Shown here: piece by piece, positions 16,497 to 24,816 of the stretch
How positions within the stretch are numbered: the stretch's first letter is position 1
Layout: every line of letters begins with the position of its first letter
DNA from: Amycolatopsis tucumanensis
GTDB lineage: Bacteria; Actinomycetota; Actinomycetes; Mycobacteriales; Pseudonocardiaceae
DNA: 64,000 nucleotides
Direction of reading: 5' to 3'
NCBI RefSeq assembly: GCF_021654135.1
Contig: NZ_JAKGSD010000010.1
Span: 98,984 to 162,983 of the forward strand
The notes under the pieces: model-generated
The model's input: only the letters and a program-made list of their open reading frames with translations
Database searches by the model: none
What the model was told of the DNA's origin: nothing
Program-made: the position numbers and the translations under genes

Positions 16497-18071
16497 TTAC
16501 TTGATCCGCTCGTAGGCGGGCAGGGTCAGGAAGTCGACGAACTCGTCGGCGAGCGCGACCTCCTCGAAGATCTCGACCGCCGGGGTGAGCAGGTCCGCCG
16601 GGACCTGACCGTCGAGCTCCTTGCGCACGTCGTCCAGCACCGACTTGACCAGGTCGCGGGTGACTTTCTGGCCGTTGTCGAGCTGGGTGCCGTTCTGCAC
16701 CCACTGCCAGATCTGCGAGCGCGAGATCTCCGCGGTCGCGGCGTCCTCCATCAGGTTGTGGATGCCCGCCGCGCCGTTGCCGCCCAGCCAGGACGCGATG
16801 TAGCGGACGCCGACGTCGACCGCGCCACGCAGGCCGGCCTCGGTGGCGCCGCCCTCGGTGCTCGCGACGTCGAGCAGCTGGTCGGCGGTCACCGACACGT
16901 CCTCACGCAGCCGGTCGAGCTGGTTCGGCTTGTCGCCGAGGACCTTGTCGAACTCCTCCTTGCACAGCCCGACCATGCCCGGGTGCGCGACCCACGACCC
17001 GTCGAAGCCGTCGCCCGCCTCGCGCGCCTTGTCGGCGTGGACCTTCTTCGAGGCGTTCTCGTTGACCTCGGGGTCCTTGCTCGGGATGAACGCCGCCATG
17101 CCGCCGATCGCGAACGCGCCGCGCTTGTGGCAGGTGCGCACCAGCAGCTCGGTGTAGGCACGCATGAACGGCGCGGTCATGGTGACGCTGTTGCGGTCCG
17201 GCAGCACGAACTTCTCGCCCGCGTCGCGGAAGTACTTGATGACGCTGAACAGGTAGTCCCAGCGGCCGGCGTTGAGACCGGAGGCGTGCTCGCGCAGCTC
17301 GTAGAGGATCTCCTCCATCTCGAACGCGGCCGGGATGGTCTCGATCAGGACGGTGGCGCGGACGGTGCCGTGCTCGATGCCCAGCGTCTTCTCGGCGTGG
17401 GTGAACACGTCGTTCCACAGCCGGGCCTCGAGGTGGCTCTCCATCTTCGGCAGGTAGAAGTACGGGCCCTTGCCGCGCTCGAGCAGCTCCTTCGCGTTGT
17501 GGAAGAAGTACAGCCCGAAGTCGACCAGTGCGCCGACGCCCTTGCGGCCGCCGAAGGTCAGGTTGTGCTCGTCGAGGTGCCAGCCGCGCGGGCGGACCAC
17601 GATCGTCGCCAGCTCGATGTCCTTGCGCAGCTCGTAGTGCTTGCCGTTGGAGTCGAGCTCGATGGTGCCGCGGATCGCGTCGTACAGGTTGACCTGGCCG
17701 CCGACGACGTTGTGCCAGTGCGGGGTGTTGGCGTCCTCGAAGTCGGCCAGCCACACCTTCGCGCCCGAGTTCAGGGCGTTGATCGTCATCTTGCGGTCGG
17801 TCGGGCCGGTGATCTCCACGCGGCGGTCGCGCAGGGCGGGCGGCGCCTCGGCCACGCGCCAGTCGCCCTCGCGGATCTCCTTGGTCTCGGGGAGGAAGTC
17901 CAGGCGCCCGGTGCGCTTGGCCTCCTCGCGCCGCTTCGAGCGGGCGGCGAGCAGCTCGTCACGGCGAGCCGCGAAGTTCTCGTGCAGCCCGGCCAGGAAG
18001 TCCAGCGCTTCCCGGGTCAGGATCTCGTCGCCTCGCTCGACGGAGCCACCGAGCACCTGGACGTCAGCCAT
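16497..18071 (-). CDS. aceB: Malate synthase A
   Basis: Condenses glyoxylate with acetyl-CoA to malate. The 524-residue length fits the A isoform. Seen are LADFEDANTPHWHNVVGGQ with the active-site acid cluster, VRPRGWHLDEHN with the catalytic Arg, ATVLIETIPAAFEMEEILYELREH with the Mg-binding Glu, and SWVAHPGMVGL. Here the glyoxylate probably comes from ureidoglycolate, so this is the exit of purine catabolism into central carbon rather than a glyoxylate shunt copy. ATG at 18071 is chosen over an in-frame TTG 15 bases upstream. It is divergent from the IclR regulator. Confidence 0.95.
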   Translation of the reverse strand: MADVQVLGGSVERGDEILTREALDFLAGLHENFAARRDELLAARSKRREEAKRTGRLDFLPETKEIREGDWRVAEAPPALRDRRVEITGPTDRKMTINALNSGAKVWLADFEDANTPHWHNVVGGQVNLYDAIRGTIELDSNGKHYELRKDIELATIVVRPRGWHLDEHNLTFGGRKGVGALVDFGLYFFHNAKELLERGKGPYFYLPKMESHLEARLWNDVFTHAEKTLGIEHGTVRATVLIETIPAAFEMEEILYELREHASGLNAGRWDYLFSVIKYFRDAGEKFVLPDRNSVTMTAPFMRAYTELLVRTCHKRGAFAIGGMAAFIPSKDPEVNENASKKVHADKAREAGDGFDGSWVAHPGMVGLCKEEFDKVLGDKPNQLDRLREDVSVTADQLLDVASTEGGATEAGLRGAVDVGVRYIASWLGGNGAAGIHNLMEDAATAEISRSQIWQWVQNGTQLDNGQKVTRDLVKSVLDDVRKELDGQVPADLLTPAVEIFEEVALADEFVDFLTLPAYERIK

Positions 18072-18126
18072 GCGGAACACTCCCAAGAAGACTTGCGGTT
18101 CGGTTTTTTACATCCCGGACTATAGT

Positions 18127-18141
18127 TTCTACATAGCGGAA
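18127..18141. promoter_or_regulatory. Candidate IclR/AllR operator
   Basis: TTCTACATAGCGGAA is a 15-base element with TTC/GAA ends, typical of IclR-family sites. It lies in the 90-bp gap between malate synthase and its divergent IclR regulator. An overlapping CTATAG/ACATAG inverted pattern begins a few bases upstream. Binding by this IclR protein is inference. Confidence 0.4.
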
Positions 18142-18161
18142 GCTCAATGTGAGGAGTCGCG

Positions 18162-18929
18162 GTGGCCGAGGAGAAGGCAGGACGAGACGGCGGGGTCCAG
18201 TCGCTGCGTCGCGCGTTCGAGCTGCTCGAGCGGCTGGCGGACACCGGCGGCGAGGCCAGCCTGTCCGAGCTGGCGGCCACGTCCGGCCTGCCGATGCCGA
18301 CGATCCACCGCCTGATCCGCACGCTCGTGCAGCTCGGCTACGTGAGGCAGAACACGAACCGGAAGTACGCGCTGGGCGCGCGGCTGATCCGGCTCGGCGA
18401 GAACGCGAGCATGCAGTTCGGCACATGGGCACGTCCGCTGCTTGCGGAGCTGGTGGAGGCGACCGGGGAGACGGCGAACCTGGCCGTGTTGGAGCGCGAC
18501 GAGGTGGTGTACGTGTCGCAGGTGCCGTCGAAGCACTCGATGCGAATGTTCACCGAGGTCGGCCGGCGGGTGCTGCCCCACGGCACGGGCGTCGGGAAGG
18601 CCATCCTGTCGCAGCTGCCCGCCGAGGACGTCCGGGCGCTGCTGGGCCGCACGGGCATGCCCGCGTACACCGACCACACGTTCACGGACCCCGACGAGCT
18701 GCTGGCGCACCTGGCCCAGGTGGCGGCACAGGGTTACGCCGTCGACGAGAGCGAGCAGGAGCTGGGGGTGCGGTGCATCGCGGTCCCGCTCACCGGAACA
18801 CCGGCCCCCGCGGCGGTCTCGGTGTCCGGCCCGTCCGGACGCCTGACCCGCGAGGCGGTCTCGCGGATCGCGCCACTGGTCCAAGCGACGGCGGCGACGT
18901 TGTCGACGCACCTCGCGGAGAGCGCCTGA
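18162..18929 (+). CDS. allR: IclR-family regulator (AllR-like)
   Basis: A 255-residue IclR protein. Residues 12-75 form the winged helix-turn-helix (SLRRAFELLERL, SLSELAATSGLPMPTIHRLI, LGYVRQNTNRKYALG). Residues 80-250 form the GAF-like effector domain with RRVLPHGTGVGKAIL and the C-terminal pattern ELGVRCIAVPL. Its position opposite malate synthase in an allantoin cluster parallels Streptomyces AllR, a repressor of allantoin and glyoxylate genes relieved by pathway intermediates. That role is inferred from position and family. GTG start with GAGGAG about 8 bases upstream. Confidence 0.85.
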   Translation: MAEEKAGRDGGVQSLRRAFELLERLADTGGEASLSELAATSGLPMPTIHRLIRTLVQLGYVRQNTNRKYALGARLIRLGENASMQFGTWARPLLAELVEATGETANLAVLERDEVVYVSQVPSKHSMRMFTEVGRRVLPHGTGVGKAILSQLPAEDVRALLGRTGMPAYTDHTFTDPDELLAHLAQVAAQGYAVDESEQELGVRCIAVPLTGTPAPAAVSVSGPSGRLTREAVSRIAPLVQATAATLSTHLAESA

Positions 18930-19253
18930 TCAGCCGAACCAGGGGTTTTCGAGGGGCTGGTCGTCGACCTGGATCCGGTAGTCGGCGCCGCCGTTCGCGA
19001 CGGCCGTGACGGTCGCGGTGACGCCGTAGCGCTTGCCCCCGTCGGTGAGCACGCAGCGAGCGGTGTTACCCGGCTGCGCGGCCAGCGGGTCCGGGCAATC
19101 GACCGCCTCCGGCCGGTGCCCGACCATCCTGAGGACCGTGTCGGAAATCCCCTGCTCGACGGTCTCCTGACTGAGCGACGGGGTCGCCCCGACGGTGACC
19201 GTGCAGCCGGCGAGCAGCAAGGCGGAGCAGACGACGAGCGCGGCGCGGAACAT
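18930..19253 (-). CDS. DUF4333 lipoprotein
   Basis: A 107-residue predicted lipoprotein. The signal peptide ends in the lipobox LLLAGC at residues 12-17, so the mature protein is anchored at Cys17. The rest is one small DUF4333-like domain with two cysteines (VDCPDPL and ARCVL) that could form a disulfide, and a central TDGGKRYGVTATVT strand pair. Function is unknown. It is convergent with the IclR gene with no gap and probably has its own promoter in the gap before ftsY. Confidence 0.8.
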   Translation of the reverse strand: MFRAALVVCSALLLAGCTVTVGATPSLSQETVEQGISDTVLRMVGHRPEAVDCPDPLAAQPGNTARCVLTDGGKRYGVTATVTAVANGGADYRIQVDDQPLENPWFG

Positions 19254-19279
19254 TGCGAGAACCCCCGGGAAGTGAAAGA

Positions 19280-19304
19280 GCGCGCCGCCTCCCCAGCGGC
19301 GCGC
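19280..19304 (-). terminator. Hairpin downstream of ftsY
   Basis: GCGCGCCGC (19280-19288) pairs perfectly with GCGGCGCGC (19296-19304) over a 7-base loop. On the minus strand a T-containing stretch (TCTTTCACTTCC) follows. It lies about 75 bases past the ftsY stop and before the lipoprotein gene. Confidence 0.65.
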
Positions 19305-19378
19305 CCTCCCATCCTGGACTGCTCTGACCTCGCTTGTACAGCGTTCCCGATCTTCTCACCCGACCGGATGAGGCAAGA

Positions 19379-20758
19379 TCATCCGAGCAGGGCGTCCACG
19401 AAGGCGGCCGGCTCGAAGGGCGCCAGGTCGTCCGGCCCTTCGCCCAGTCCGACGAGCTTCACGGGCACCCCGAGCTCCCGCTGGACCTGGAACACGATGC
19501 CGCCCTTGGCGGTGCCGTCGAGCTTGGTCAGCACGATCCCGGTGACGTTCACGACCTCCCGGAAAACGCGGGCCTGCATCAGCCCGTTCTGCCCGGTCGT
19601 GGCGTCCAGGACCAGCAGCACCTCGTCGACCTTGGCCTGCTTCTCGACGACCCGCTTGACCTTGCCCAGCTCGTCCATCAGGCCGGTCTTGGTGTGCAGG
19701 CGGCCCGCCGTGTCGATCAGCACCGCGTCGACGCCGGCGTCCACGCCCCGCTTGACCGCGTCGAACGCCACGGACGCCGGGTCGGCGCCCTCCTTGCCGC
19801 GCACGACCTCGGCCCCGACGCGCTCCGACCAGGTCTGCAGCTGCTCGGCCGCCGCCGCGCGGAAGGTGTCCGCGGCGCCCAGCAGGACCTCGCTGCCCTG
19901 CGCGACCAGCACCCGCGCGAGCTTGCCCGTCGTCGTGGTCTTGCCGGTGCCGTTGACGCCCGCGACCAGCACGACGGCCGGCTGCTTCGTCCCGTCCACG
20001 GTGTGCGCGAGCGCCCGCACCGAGCGGTCCCAGTCCGGGTGCAGCGCATTGGTCAGCACGGTCTTGAGCACCGTGCGCGCCTCCGCCGACGTCCGCACCG
20101 CCCGCGCGGTCAGCTCGGTCCGCAGCGTCTCCACGATCTCCGTCGTGGTGGCCGCGCCGAGGTCCGCCATCAGCAGGGTGTCCTCGACGTCCTGCCACGA
20201 GTCCTCGTCCAGGTCACCGGCGCCGAGCAGGCCGAGCAGGCTCTGCCCGAACATCGACCGGGACTTCGACAGCCGCCCGCGCAGCCGCTCGATCCGCCCG
20301 GAGACCGGCTCCGGCTCCTCGACCGCGACCGCCGCCTTCTCCGGCTCACGCGCGGCAGGCACCTCGGGGGTCGCCGGGACCTCGGGCGTCGCCGGGACCT
20401 GCGTCGGCGGCGCGGGCGCCTCGGCCTCCGGGAGGCCCACGTCGACGATGCCCCGGCGCGGCGAGTCGCGGGGCACGGAGGCGTCGTCGCCGACGCCCGG
20501 CTGCCCGTCCACCTCGGTGCGCTCACCGGCGGGGTGCTCGGGCGGTTCGGCCGTCTCCGTCTTCTGACCACCAGGCGCCAGGGCGATGCCGCCGCCGGCC
20601 TGGTAGTTCCCACCTCTCGGGGGCTTGGTCTCCCGCTCCGGCTCCGCCTCGGTCAGGCTGATCCGCCGCCTGCGGGCGAAGACCAGACCGGTGATGAGGA
20701 GGATCGCCAGCAGGACGACGACCACCAGGATGATCCAGAACCAGAGGTTTTCCGCCAC
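19379..20758 (-). CDS. ftsY: Signal recognition particle receptor FtsY
   Basis: SRP receptor GTPase that delivers ribosomes making membrane proteins to the SecYEG translocon. The 459 residues start with a membrane helix (residues 5-28), unusual in E. coli but usual in actinobacteria. An acidic Pro/Glu-rich linker follows, with a short VPATPE repeat near residue 125. Then comes the NG domain: GVNGTGKTTTTGKLA (G1), GAADTFRAAAAEQL, DTAGRLHTK (G3), TKLDGTAKGG (G4) and GLGEGPDDLAPF (G5). GTG start. Normally next to smc; here an insert of about 7 kb separates them. Confidence 0.96.
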   Translation of the reverse strand: MAENLWFWIILVVVVLLAILLITGLVFARRRRISLTEAEPERETKPPRGGNYQAGGGIALAPGGQKTETAEPPEHPAGERTEVDGQPGVGDDASVPRDSPRRGIVDVGLPEAEAPAPPTQVPATPEVPATPEVPAAREPEKAAVAVEEPEPVSGRIERLRGRLSKSRSMFGQSLLGLLGAGDLDEDSWQDVEDTLLMADLGAATTTEIVETLRTELTARAVRTSAEARTVLKTVLTNALHPDWDRSVRALAHTVDGTKQPAVVLVAGVNGTGKTTTTGKLARVLVAQGSEVLLGAADTFRAAAAEQLQTWSERVGAEVVRGKEGADPASVAFDAVKRGVDAGVDAVLIDTAGRLHTKTGLMDELGKVKRVVEKQAKVDEVLLVLDATTGQNGLMQARVFREVVNVTGIVLTKLDGTAKGGIVFQVQRELGVPVKLVGLGEGPDDLAPFEPAAFVDALLG

Positions 20759-20827
20759 GTGGCCATCCTCGCATCTGCCGGTTGACCGGGCAGGACACCC
20801 CTCGCGGACAAAAACTCACCGGATGCC

Positions 20828-20856
20828 TTGCGCTCCGGTCAAAAAAGGACTAGACC
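20828..20856 (+). promoter_or_regulatory. Promoter of the anmK operon
   Basis: TTGCGC (20828-20833) and TAGACC (20851-20856) are separated by 17 bases. The anmK ATG follows at 20865, so the transcript would begin within one or two bases of the start codon (leaderless). The AAAAGGA stretch upstream is too far away to be its ribosome binding site. Confidence 0.5.
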
Positions 20857-20864
20857 ACTCGGTC

Positions 20865-22043
20865 ATGCGCGTCGTCGGGCTCATCTCCGGCACGTCGGTC
20901 GACGGGATCGACGTGGCACTGGCCGAGTTGACCGCGTCCGGAGACGAGGTCGTGCTCGTCCCGCTCGGGCACTCCTCGGTCCCCTACCCCGGCGACCTGC
21001 GGCGGGAGCTGCTCGCGGCGCTCCCGCCGTCCGGCACCACCGTCGAGCAGGTCACGCGCCTGGACACCAGGGTCGGGCAGGCCTTCGCCGAAGCCGCGAG
21101 CACCCTGTCCGGCGCAGCGGACCTGGTCGCCTCCCTCGGCCAGACCGTCTTCCACTGGGTCGACGGCGGCCGCGCCCGCGGCTCCCTGCAGCTGGGGCAG
21201 CCGGCCTGGATCGCGGAACGGACCGGGCTGCCGGTGGTCGCCGACCTGCGCGTCCGGGACATCGCCGCCGGCGGGCACGGCGCTCCGCTGGCCAGCACCC
21301 TCGACGCGTTGTGGCTGCGGGACCTGGCCCCGGCCGTCGCGCTGAACATCGGTGGCATCGCGAACGTCACCGTCGTGCGGGCGGACGGCGTGCAGGCCTT
21401 CGACACCGGCCCGGGCAACGCCCTGCTCGATCTCGCCGCGCACCAGGTGACCGGCGGCGCCCAGAGCAGCGACCTGGACGGCGCCATCGCCGCCCGCGGG
21501 CGGGTTCACGAGGAACTGCTCGGCCGCCTCCTCGCCGAGCCCTTCTACGCCGCCCCGCCACCGAAGTCGACCGGCAAGGAACTGTTCCACGCCGGCTACC
21601 TGCGGGCCGCGACCGACGGGCTCGACGTCCGCGACGAGGACCTGCTCGCCACCCTCACCGAGCTGACCGCCGTCACGATCGCCCGCGCCTGCGCGGACGC
21701 GACCACCGTGATCGTCTCCGGTGGCGGCGCCGACAACCCGTCGCTGATGCGGGCGCTCGCGCGGCACCTGCCCCGCGCCCGGCTGGCGACGAGCGACGAG
21801 TTCGGCCTGCCCCGCGAGGCGAAGGAGGCGTACCTGACCGCGTTGCTCGGCTGGCTCACCTGGCACGGCGTCCCGGCGAACCTGCCGGACGCGACGGGCG
21901 CGCGCGGACCCCGGCTGCTCGGCAGCATCACCCCGGGCGCGCACCCGCTGTCGATGCCCGCTCCACATCCGGTGACCGTCACCCGTCTGCGGGTAGCGGC
22001 TCACCCGGACCAACCGATAGGAGTGCCTGATGCACCCAGTTGA
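20865..22043 (+). CDS. anmK: Anhydro-N-acetylmuramic acid kinase
   Basis: Opens and phosphorylates 1,6-anhydro-MurNAc to MurNAc-6-phosphate in peptidoglycan recycling. The 392-residue ASKHA-type kinase shows GLISGTSVDGIDVAL at the N-terminus (phosphate loop), LGQTVFHWVDG, the adenosine and phosphate motifs NIGGIANVTVV and FDTGPGNALLD, and IVSGGGADNPSLM. The last 14 bp overlap the symporter gene. The set is typical of recycling enzymes but is coupled here to a sodium symporter rather than to MurQ. Confidence 0.93.
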   Translation: MRVVGLISGTSVDGIDVALAELTASGDEVVLVPLGHSSVPYPGDLRRELLAALPPSGTTVEQVTRLDTRVGQAFAEAASTLSGAADLVASLGQTVFHWVDGGRARGSLQLGQPAWIAERTGLPVVADLRVRDIAAGGHGAPLASTLDALWLRDLAPAVALNIGGIANVTVVRADGVQAFDTGPGNALLDLAAHQVTGGAQSSDLDGAIAARGRVHEELLGRLLAEPFYAAPPPKSTGKELFHAGYLRAATDGLDVRDEDLLATLTELTAVTIARACADATTVIVSGGGADNPSLMRALARHLPRARLATSDEFGLPREAKEAYLTALLGWLTWHGVPANLPDATGARGPRLLGSITPGAHPLSMPAPHPVTVTRLRVAAHPDQPIGVPDAPS

Positions 22044-23559
22044 CCTGGCGATCATCGTGGTCTACCTGGCCGCGATGCCCGCGATCGGCGTGCTCGTGGG
22101 GCGGCGCCAGCGCTCGGCGGCGGACTACTTCATCGGCGAACGCAGCCTGCCGTGGTGGGCGGTGTGCTTCTCGATCGTCGCCACCGAGACCTCCACGCTC
22201 ACCGTGATCAGCACGCCGGGCCTGATCTGGGCGGCGTCCGGCAACTACAACGGCCTGACCTACCTGCAGCTGCCGTTCGGTTACATCATCGGGCGCACGC
22301 TGGTGTCGTTCGTGCTGCTGCCGCGCTACTTCAAGGGACAGCAGACCACCGCGTACGCGTTCCTCGGCGAGCGGTTCGGCTCGGCCATGCAGGGTGTGTC
22401 GTCGGTGGCGTTCATCGTGACGCGGCTGCTGGCCGAGGGCGTGCGGTTGTTCGCGGGCGCGATCCCGATCCAGGTCATCCTCAAGCACTTCGGGCTGCAC
22501 ACGTCGTACTGGCAGATCGTGGTGGTGCTGACCGCGCTCACCGTGATCTACGCGCTGGTCGGCGGCATCAAGGCCGTCGTGTGGGTGGACGTGATCCAGC
22601 TGTCGGTCTACATCGGCGGCGCGATCATCGCGATGATCGTGCTGGCCGGGAAGCTGCCCGACGGGTGGACCTCGCGCGCCGCGGACGCCGGGATCTTCCG
22701 GCTGTTCGACTTCAACTTCGACTTCCTGCACCTGCTGACCAGCCAGTACGCGTTCGTCACGGCCGTGGTCGGCGGCGCGATCTTCACCATGGCCTCGCAC
22801 GGCACCGACCAGCTGATCGTGCAGCGGTTCCTGGCCTGCCGCAGCGTCGCCGACGGCCGCAAGGCGCTGATCGGCAGCGGTGTCGCGGTGACGATCCAGT
22901 TCGCGTTGTTCCTGTTCGTCGGCGCGATGCTGTGGGCGCACAACGGGTTCCGCACCCTGCCCGAGCTGGGCGTGAAGGGCGACGACGTGTTCACGAACTT
23001 CATCACCAGCGAGCTGCCGGTCGGCGTCGCCGGACTGCTGATCGCCGCGATCCTCGCGTCCACGATGGGCGCGCTGGCCTCGGCGCTCAACGCGTTGTCC
23101 AACTCCACGGTCGCCGACCTCTACCAGCGGTTCACCAAGCGCCAGCCAGAGGATTCGAAGCTGCTGCGGCACGGCCGGATCTGGACCCTGGTGTGGGCGG
23201 TGGTGTTCGCGGTGTTCGGTTCGCTCTTCAGCAACCGGAACAACCCGGTGATCGAGCAGGGCCTGTCGATCACCGGCTACACCTACGGCGCGATGCTGGG
23301 CGCGTTCTTCCTCGGCATGTGGGTCAAGCGGGCGCGACAGCTGGACGCGATCATCGCGTTCGTGGTGACGGTCGCGGTGATGGCGGTCGTGGTGCTCGCG
23401 GTGAAGATCCCGCCCGCGCCCGGAGCGAAGCCGGTCGTGCTGGCGTTCCCGTGGTATACGCTGCTCGGCGTACTGATCACGCTCGTCGTGGGCGGCGCGC
23501 TGTCCCTGCGGCACCGCACTCCGGACACCACGGCCGCGAAGGAACCGGAGCCGGTCTAG
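22030..23559 (+). CDS. Sodium:solute symporter (SSS family)
   Basis: A 509-residue membrane protein with about 13 hydrophobic helices and the SSS (SLC5-type) N-terminal pattern DYFIGERSLPWWAVCFSIVA followed by ETSTLTVISTPG. The internal TMASHGTDQLIVQRFLACRS block is the conserved central helix and loop of the family. The gene starts within the last 14 bp of anmK and ends adjacent to the DinB-like gene. Coupling to AnmK suggests that it imports an anhydro-muramyl or amino sugar, a genomic inference. Sugar or other organic substrates remain possible. Confidence 0.85.
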   Translation: MHPVDLAIIVVYLAAMPAIGVLVGRRQRSAADYFIGERSLPWWAVCFSIVATETSTLTVISTPGLIWAASGNYNGLTYLQLPFGYIIGRTLVSFVLLPRYFKGQQTTAYAFLGERFGSAMQGVSSVAFIVTRLLAEGVRLFAGAIPIQVILKHFGLHTSYWQIVVVLTALTVIYALVGGIKAVVWVDVIQLSVYIGGAIIAMIVLAGKLPDGWTSRAADAGIFRLFDFNFDFLHLLTSQYAFVTAVVGGAIFTMASHGTDQLIVQRFLACRSVADGRKALIGSGVAVTIQFALFLFVGAMLWAHNGFRTLPELGVKGDDVFTNFITSELPVGVAGLLIAAILASTMGALASALNALSNSTVADLYQRFTKRQPEDSKLLRHGRIWTLVWAVVFAVFGSLFSNRNNPVIEQGLSITGYTYGAMLGAFFLGMWVKRARQLDAIIAFVVTVAVMAVVVLAVKIPPAPGAKPVVLAFPWYTLLGVLITLVVGGALSLRHRTPDTTAAKEPEPV

Positions 23560-24159
23560 ATGGATGCGAACGCCCTGCTGTCCACCGCGCAGGAGTGCGC
23601 GGAGTTCCTGTCGGGGCAACTGCACCGCGACTGGTCTGCGGCGGTCCCGGAGATGGACATGACGGTCGCGCAGGTCGTCGCCCACATCGCCGACTGCGTG
23701 CACTGGTACTCCTACGACCTCGCCGCGGGGCCGGTCGAGTTGTCGACCATGGAATCTAAGGTGCGGCCGGAGTCCGAGCCGGCCGAGCTGGTGGTCACGC
23801 TGGGCACGACGGCGAAGGTGCTGGCCGCGGTGGTCGCGACCAGCTCGCCCGACGCCCGCGGCTGGCACCCGTGGGGCATCGCCGACGCGTCCGGTTTCGC
23901 GGCCATGGCGTGCGACGAGCTGCTGGTGCACACCGCCGACGCGGCGCGAGGACTGGGCGTGGAGTTCTCGCCGACGCCCCGCCTGGCGGCCGCCGCGCTG
24001 TACCGGCTGTTCCCGTGGACGCCGATGGACACCGACCCGTGGCCCACCTTGTTGTGGGCCAACGGGCGGGCGTCCCTGCCGGGCCACCCGAGGCTGACGA
24101 AGTGGCGCTGGCACTGCGCACCACTGTCCGAATGGGACGGTTCAGCGCCGATCAGCTAG
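23560..24159 (+). CDS. DinB/maleylpyruvate isomerase N-terminal-type protein
   Basis: A 199-residue protein of the four-helix DinB-like metal-binding superfamily (TIGR03083/MDMPI_N-like). Seen are VAQVVAHIADCVHWYSYDL with the first metal His, and CDELLVHTADAARGLGVEF with a further His. These are the usual metal-ligand positions. The C-terminal part is Trp-rich (WTPMDTDPWPTLLWANGR). Members use mycothiol or another thiol or have unknown reactions. The ATG directly follows the symporter stop codon, so it is the third gene of the anmK operon. Its role there is unknown. Confidence 0.7.
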   Translation: MDANALLSTAQECAEFLSGQLHRDWSAAVPEMDMTVAQVVAHIADCVHWYSYDLAAGPVELSTMESKVRPESEPAELVVTLGTTAKVLAAVVATSSPDARGWHPWGIADASGFAAMACDELLVHTADAARGLGVEFSPTPRLAAAALYRLFPWTPMDTDPWPTLLWANGRASLPGHPRLTKWRWHCAPLSEWDGSAPIS

Positions 24160-24736
24160 CGCCGATCCAGCGGTCGGTGCGGCTGATCCAGCTGTTGACG
24201 CGGTACCCGCGCACGATCGCGTGCACCCAGACCAGCGCGGCGAGCACCACGCCGGCGAGGAGGAAGACCCTGCCGGCGCCCGCGGACGCCGGGTAGCGCT
24301 GCACCACGAAGACGACGCACAGCAGCGGCGGCGGCAGGAGGAAGGCGAGCAAGGCGGCGAAGAAGCCGATCCGCGAGTCGGTCGAGGGCAAGCGCGGCAG
24401 GTGGTCCCGCTTGCCCGCGCGCTCCGCCCGCAGGAAGGCCTCCCAGCCGAGAACCCCGTCGCCGAGCCGCGCGACCAGCCGCGGCCGCAACTCCCGGTCC
24501 ACGTACGCGGCGATGCGGAACACCGCCATGAGGTGGTCGCAATAGCGCGACCACAGCACGCACGAGAACACGGCCAGGACGGCGAGCGCCCCGTCGATGC
24601 GGGTGGAAGCGGTGATCCCGATCCCCATCCCGACGAGGTTGAGCCCGAAGATCGCGCTGGCGTTGGTCTGGTGGAAGAGGCTCTCGGCACGCAGGCTGTC
24701 GTACTCGGCCTTGTCGATGTCGGTGGCGTCGCTCAT
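24152..24736 (-). CDS. Small integral membrane protein, unknown function
   Basis: A 194-residue protein with four predicted membrane segments: near residues 28-45, 49-64, 123-145 and 155-172. A charged cytosolic middle (YVDRELRPRLVARLGDGVLG) separates the two pairs. No known family is recognised. It overlaps the convergent DinB-like gene by 8 bases and lies beyond the GH172 gene on the same strand. Codon use and GC are like the neighbours, so it is probably real. Confidence 0.65.
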   Translation of the reverse strand: MSDATDIDKAEYDSLRAESLFHQTNASAIFGLNLVGMGIGITASTRIDGALAVLAVFSCVLWSRYCDHLMAVFRIAAYVDRELRPRLVARLGDGVLGWEAFLRAERAGKRDHLPRLPSTDSRIGFFAALLAFLLPPPLLCVVFVVQRYPASAGAGRVFLLAGVVLAALVWVHAIVRGYRVNSWISRTDRWIGAS

Positions 24737-24816
24737 CCGCCCACCCCCTCGCCGGGGAGCCTACGGCGGTTGAACGGCGATCAGGTCACGCGTGATCACC
24801 CAGCACGGTCACGGGT

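Noticed and set aside
24786-24795. TCACGCGTGA palindrome downstream of the GH172 gene
   Set aside because: A single 10-bp palindrome with no spacing to a promoter; too weak to call.
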